A DNA stretch of 6,916 nt. Origin: Endomicrobium sp. Its GTDB lineage: Bacteria > Elusimicrobiota > Endomicrobiia > Endomicrobiales > Endomicrobiaceae. The position numbers and the translations under genes are program-made. Under the pieces are notes generated by a model that saw only the letters and a program-made list of their open reading frames with translations, was not told the origin of the DNA and searched no databases. The DNA lies in NCBI GenBank assembly GCA_031260765.1, contig JAISKX010000261.1, forward strand, positions 1 through 6,916. The letters run 5' to 3'. Every line of letters starts with the position of its first letter. Position 1 is the first letter of the stretch. Shown piece after piece: positions 5,994-6,916 of the stretch.

Positions 5994-6916
5994 ATGAAAA
6001 GAATAAATGAAATTATCAAAAAAGTTTATGGAAATTTTCCTGAAAAAGTTTTGCAAATAGGGGATGGAAATTTTTTGCGGGCTTTTAGCGATTGGATGAT
6101 AGATGAAGCCAATGAAAAAGGCTTATATAAAGGAAGCATAATTGTATGCGCTCCGCAAAGCGCGGGCAAAGTGGATATTATAAATGAGCAAAACGGACTT
6201 TATACTCTCATTATGCGCGGTATAGAAAACGGTATTCAAAAATCGCAAGTAAGGCAAATAACTTCCATTTCGCGCGCTATAAAAATAAAAGACGAATATG
6301 AAGAATTTTTAAAAATCGCGAGCAGTCCAGATTTGGAAGTCGTGATATCCAATACAACTGAAGCGGGAATAGTCTATAAAAAAGAGGCATTGCCTCCTCA
6401 TAATGAGCCGCCTTTAACTTTTCCAGCAAAGATGACGGCTTTTTTATATGAGAGATTTAAACTATTTAATGGAGATAAATCAAAAGGCTTATTGTTTTTG
6501 CCTGTTGAATTGATAGACAATAATGGCTCTATGCTAAAAAAATATATTCTGCAATATGCAGACGATTGGGCTTTGGGACAGGATTTTAAAAATTGGATTG
6601 AAAACTCAAATAAATTTACTAACACCTTAGTTGACCGCATTGTGACGGGTTTTCCCAAAGACGAAAATATGGAATATGAGGACAAATTGATAGTTGCAAG
6701 CGAATTGTTTAATCTTTGGATAATAGAAGGCAAAAAAGAATGGGCTGACATTTTGCCTATACATAAGACAAGCGCTAATGTTATTTGGACTGACGCCGTT
6801 AAACCTTTCAAAAAAAGAAAAGTGCGCATTTTAAACGGCGCGCACACTTCAACAATTCTTGCCGCTTTTTTGTCGGGACATAATTTTGTTTTAGATTTTA
6901 TGCAAGACCCGATTTT
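5994..6916 (+). CDS. uxaB: Tagaturonate reductase (altronate oxidoreductase), 3' end missing
   Basis: NADH-dependent cytosolic enzyme that reduces D-tagaturonate to D-altronate in galacturonate breakdown. The visible 307 codons are open and run off the window; full-length family members are about 480 residues. It belongs to the long-chain mannitol dehydrogenase family. The N-terminal cofactor-binding part has QIGDGNFLRAFSDWMID (21-37), close to the UxaB form 'FGEGNFLRGFVDWMID', then NEQNGLYTLIMRGIENG (64-80). Further family marks are SNTTEAGI (119-126) and LPVELIDNNG (169-178). The catalytic triad spacing K-x4-N-x2-H is present as K276, N281 and H284 in KVRILNGAH. The NEQ-GLYT and RGIENG segments favour UxaB over fructuronate reductase (UxuB) or mannitol dehydrogenase, but the missing C-terminus keeps some doubt. 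It follows a terminator, so it may have its own promoter, yet it faces the same way as the importer operon. Confidence 0.88.
   Translation, partial: MKRINEIIKKVYGNFPEKVLQIGDGNFLRAFSDWMIDEANEKGLYKGSIIVCAPQSAGKVDIINEQNGLYTLIMRGIENGIQKSQVRQITSISRAIKIKDEYEEFLKIASSPDLEVVISNTTEAGIVYKKEALPPHNEPPLTFPAKMTAFLYERFKLFNGDKSKGLLFLPVELIDNNGSMLKKYILQYADDWALGQDFKNWIENSNKFTNTLVDRIVTGFPKDENMEYEDKLIVASELFNLWIIEGKKEWADILPIHKTSANVIWTDAVKPFKKRKVRILNGAHTSTILAAFLSGHNFVLDFMQDPI

Noticed and set aside
6398..6847. Minus-strand open frame of 149 codons
   Set aside because: It lies wholly opposite uxaB, whose conserved motifs on the + strand are clear.

Overview
The window is one bacterial locus read entirely on the + strand. 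It looks like a single uptake-and-catabolism unit for an acidic sugar, preceded by about 650 bases of repeat-rich non-coding DNA. The DNA is fairly AT-rich. Four features suggest a host-associated or anaerobic diderm of the spirochaete type: the binding protein is a lipoprotein with a loose lipobox, the genes are tightly packed with strong AGGAGG ribosome sites, the leader holds many short GCAAGG/GCGCAAA repeats, and a tagaturonate reductase is present. The lineage call is only a guess; no rRNA or other marker gene is present.

Layout. 1-647 has no credible gene. It holds three degenerate ~40-base direct repeats that turn into an inverted copy (17-200), two overlapping imperfect palindromes (236-324 and 318-405), a plain AT-rich stretch (406-577), and a perfect 16-bp inverted repeat (578-617) just ahead of the first gene. 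648-1877 encodes a 409-residue two-domain cupin that resembles class I mannose-6-phosphate isomerase in its metal site; its reaction is unknown. 1877-4643 encodes a complete ABC import motor: one ATPase with a C-terminal TOBE-like domain and two MetI-type permeases, all joined by 1- to 4-base overlaps. After a 71-base gap with two hairpins comes the substrate-binding lipoprotein (4715-5917). A strong bidirectional terminator (5930-5973) follows. Only about 20 bases later a tagaturonate reductase (uxaB) begins and runs off the window at codon 307.

How the genes may work together. The transporter is built like the polyamine/iron/phosphonate/YnjBCD-type importers rather than the classical sugar importers. 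It is nevertheless flanked by a cupin with sugar-isomerase features and by UxaB, which reduces tagaturonate to altronate. The simplest hypothesis is that the importer brings in a hexuronate or related sugar acid, the cupin isomerises or otherwise processes it, and UxaB reduces the keto-acid. No canonical uronate isomerase (uxaC) or transcription regulator lies in the window. The cupin's role is therefore the main unknown and the best candidate for something undescribed.
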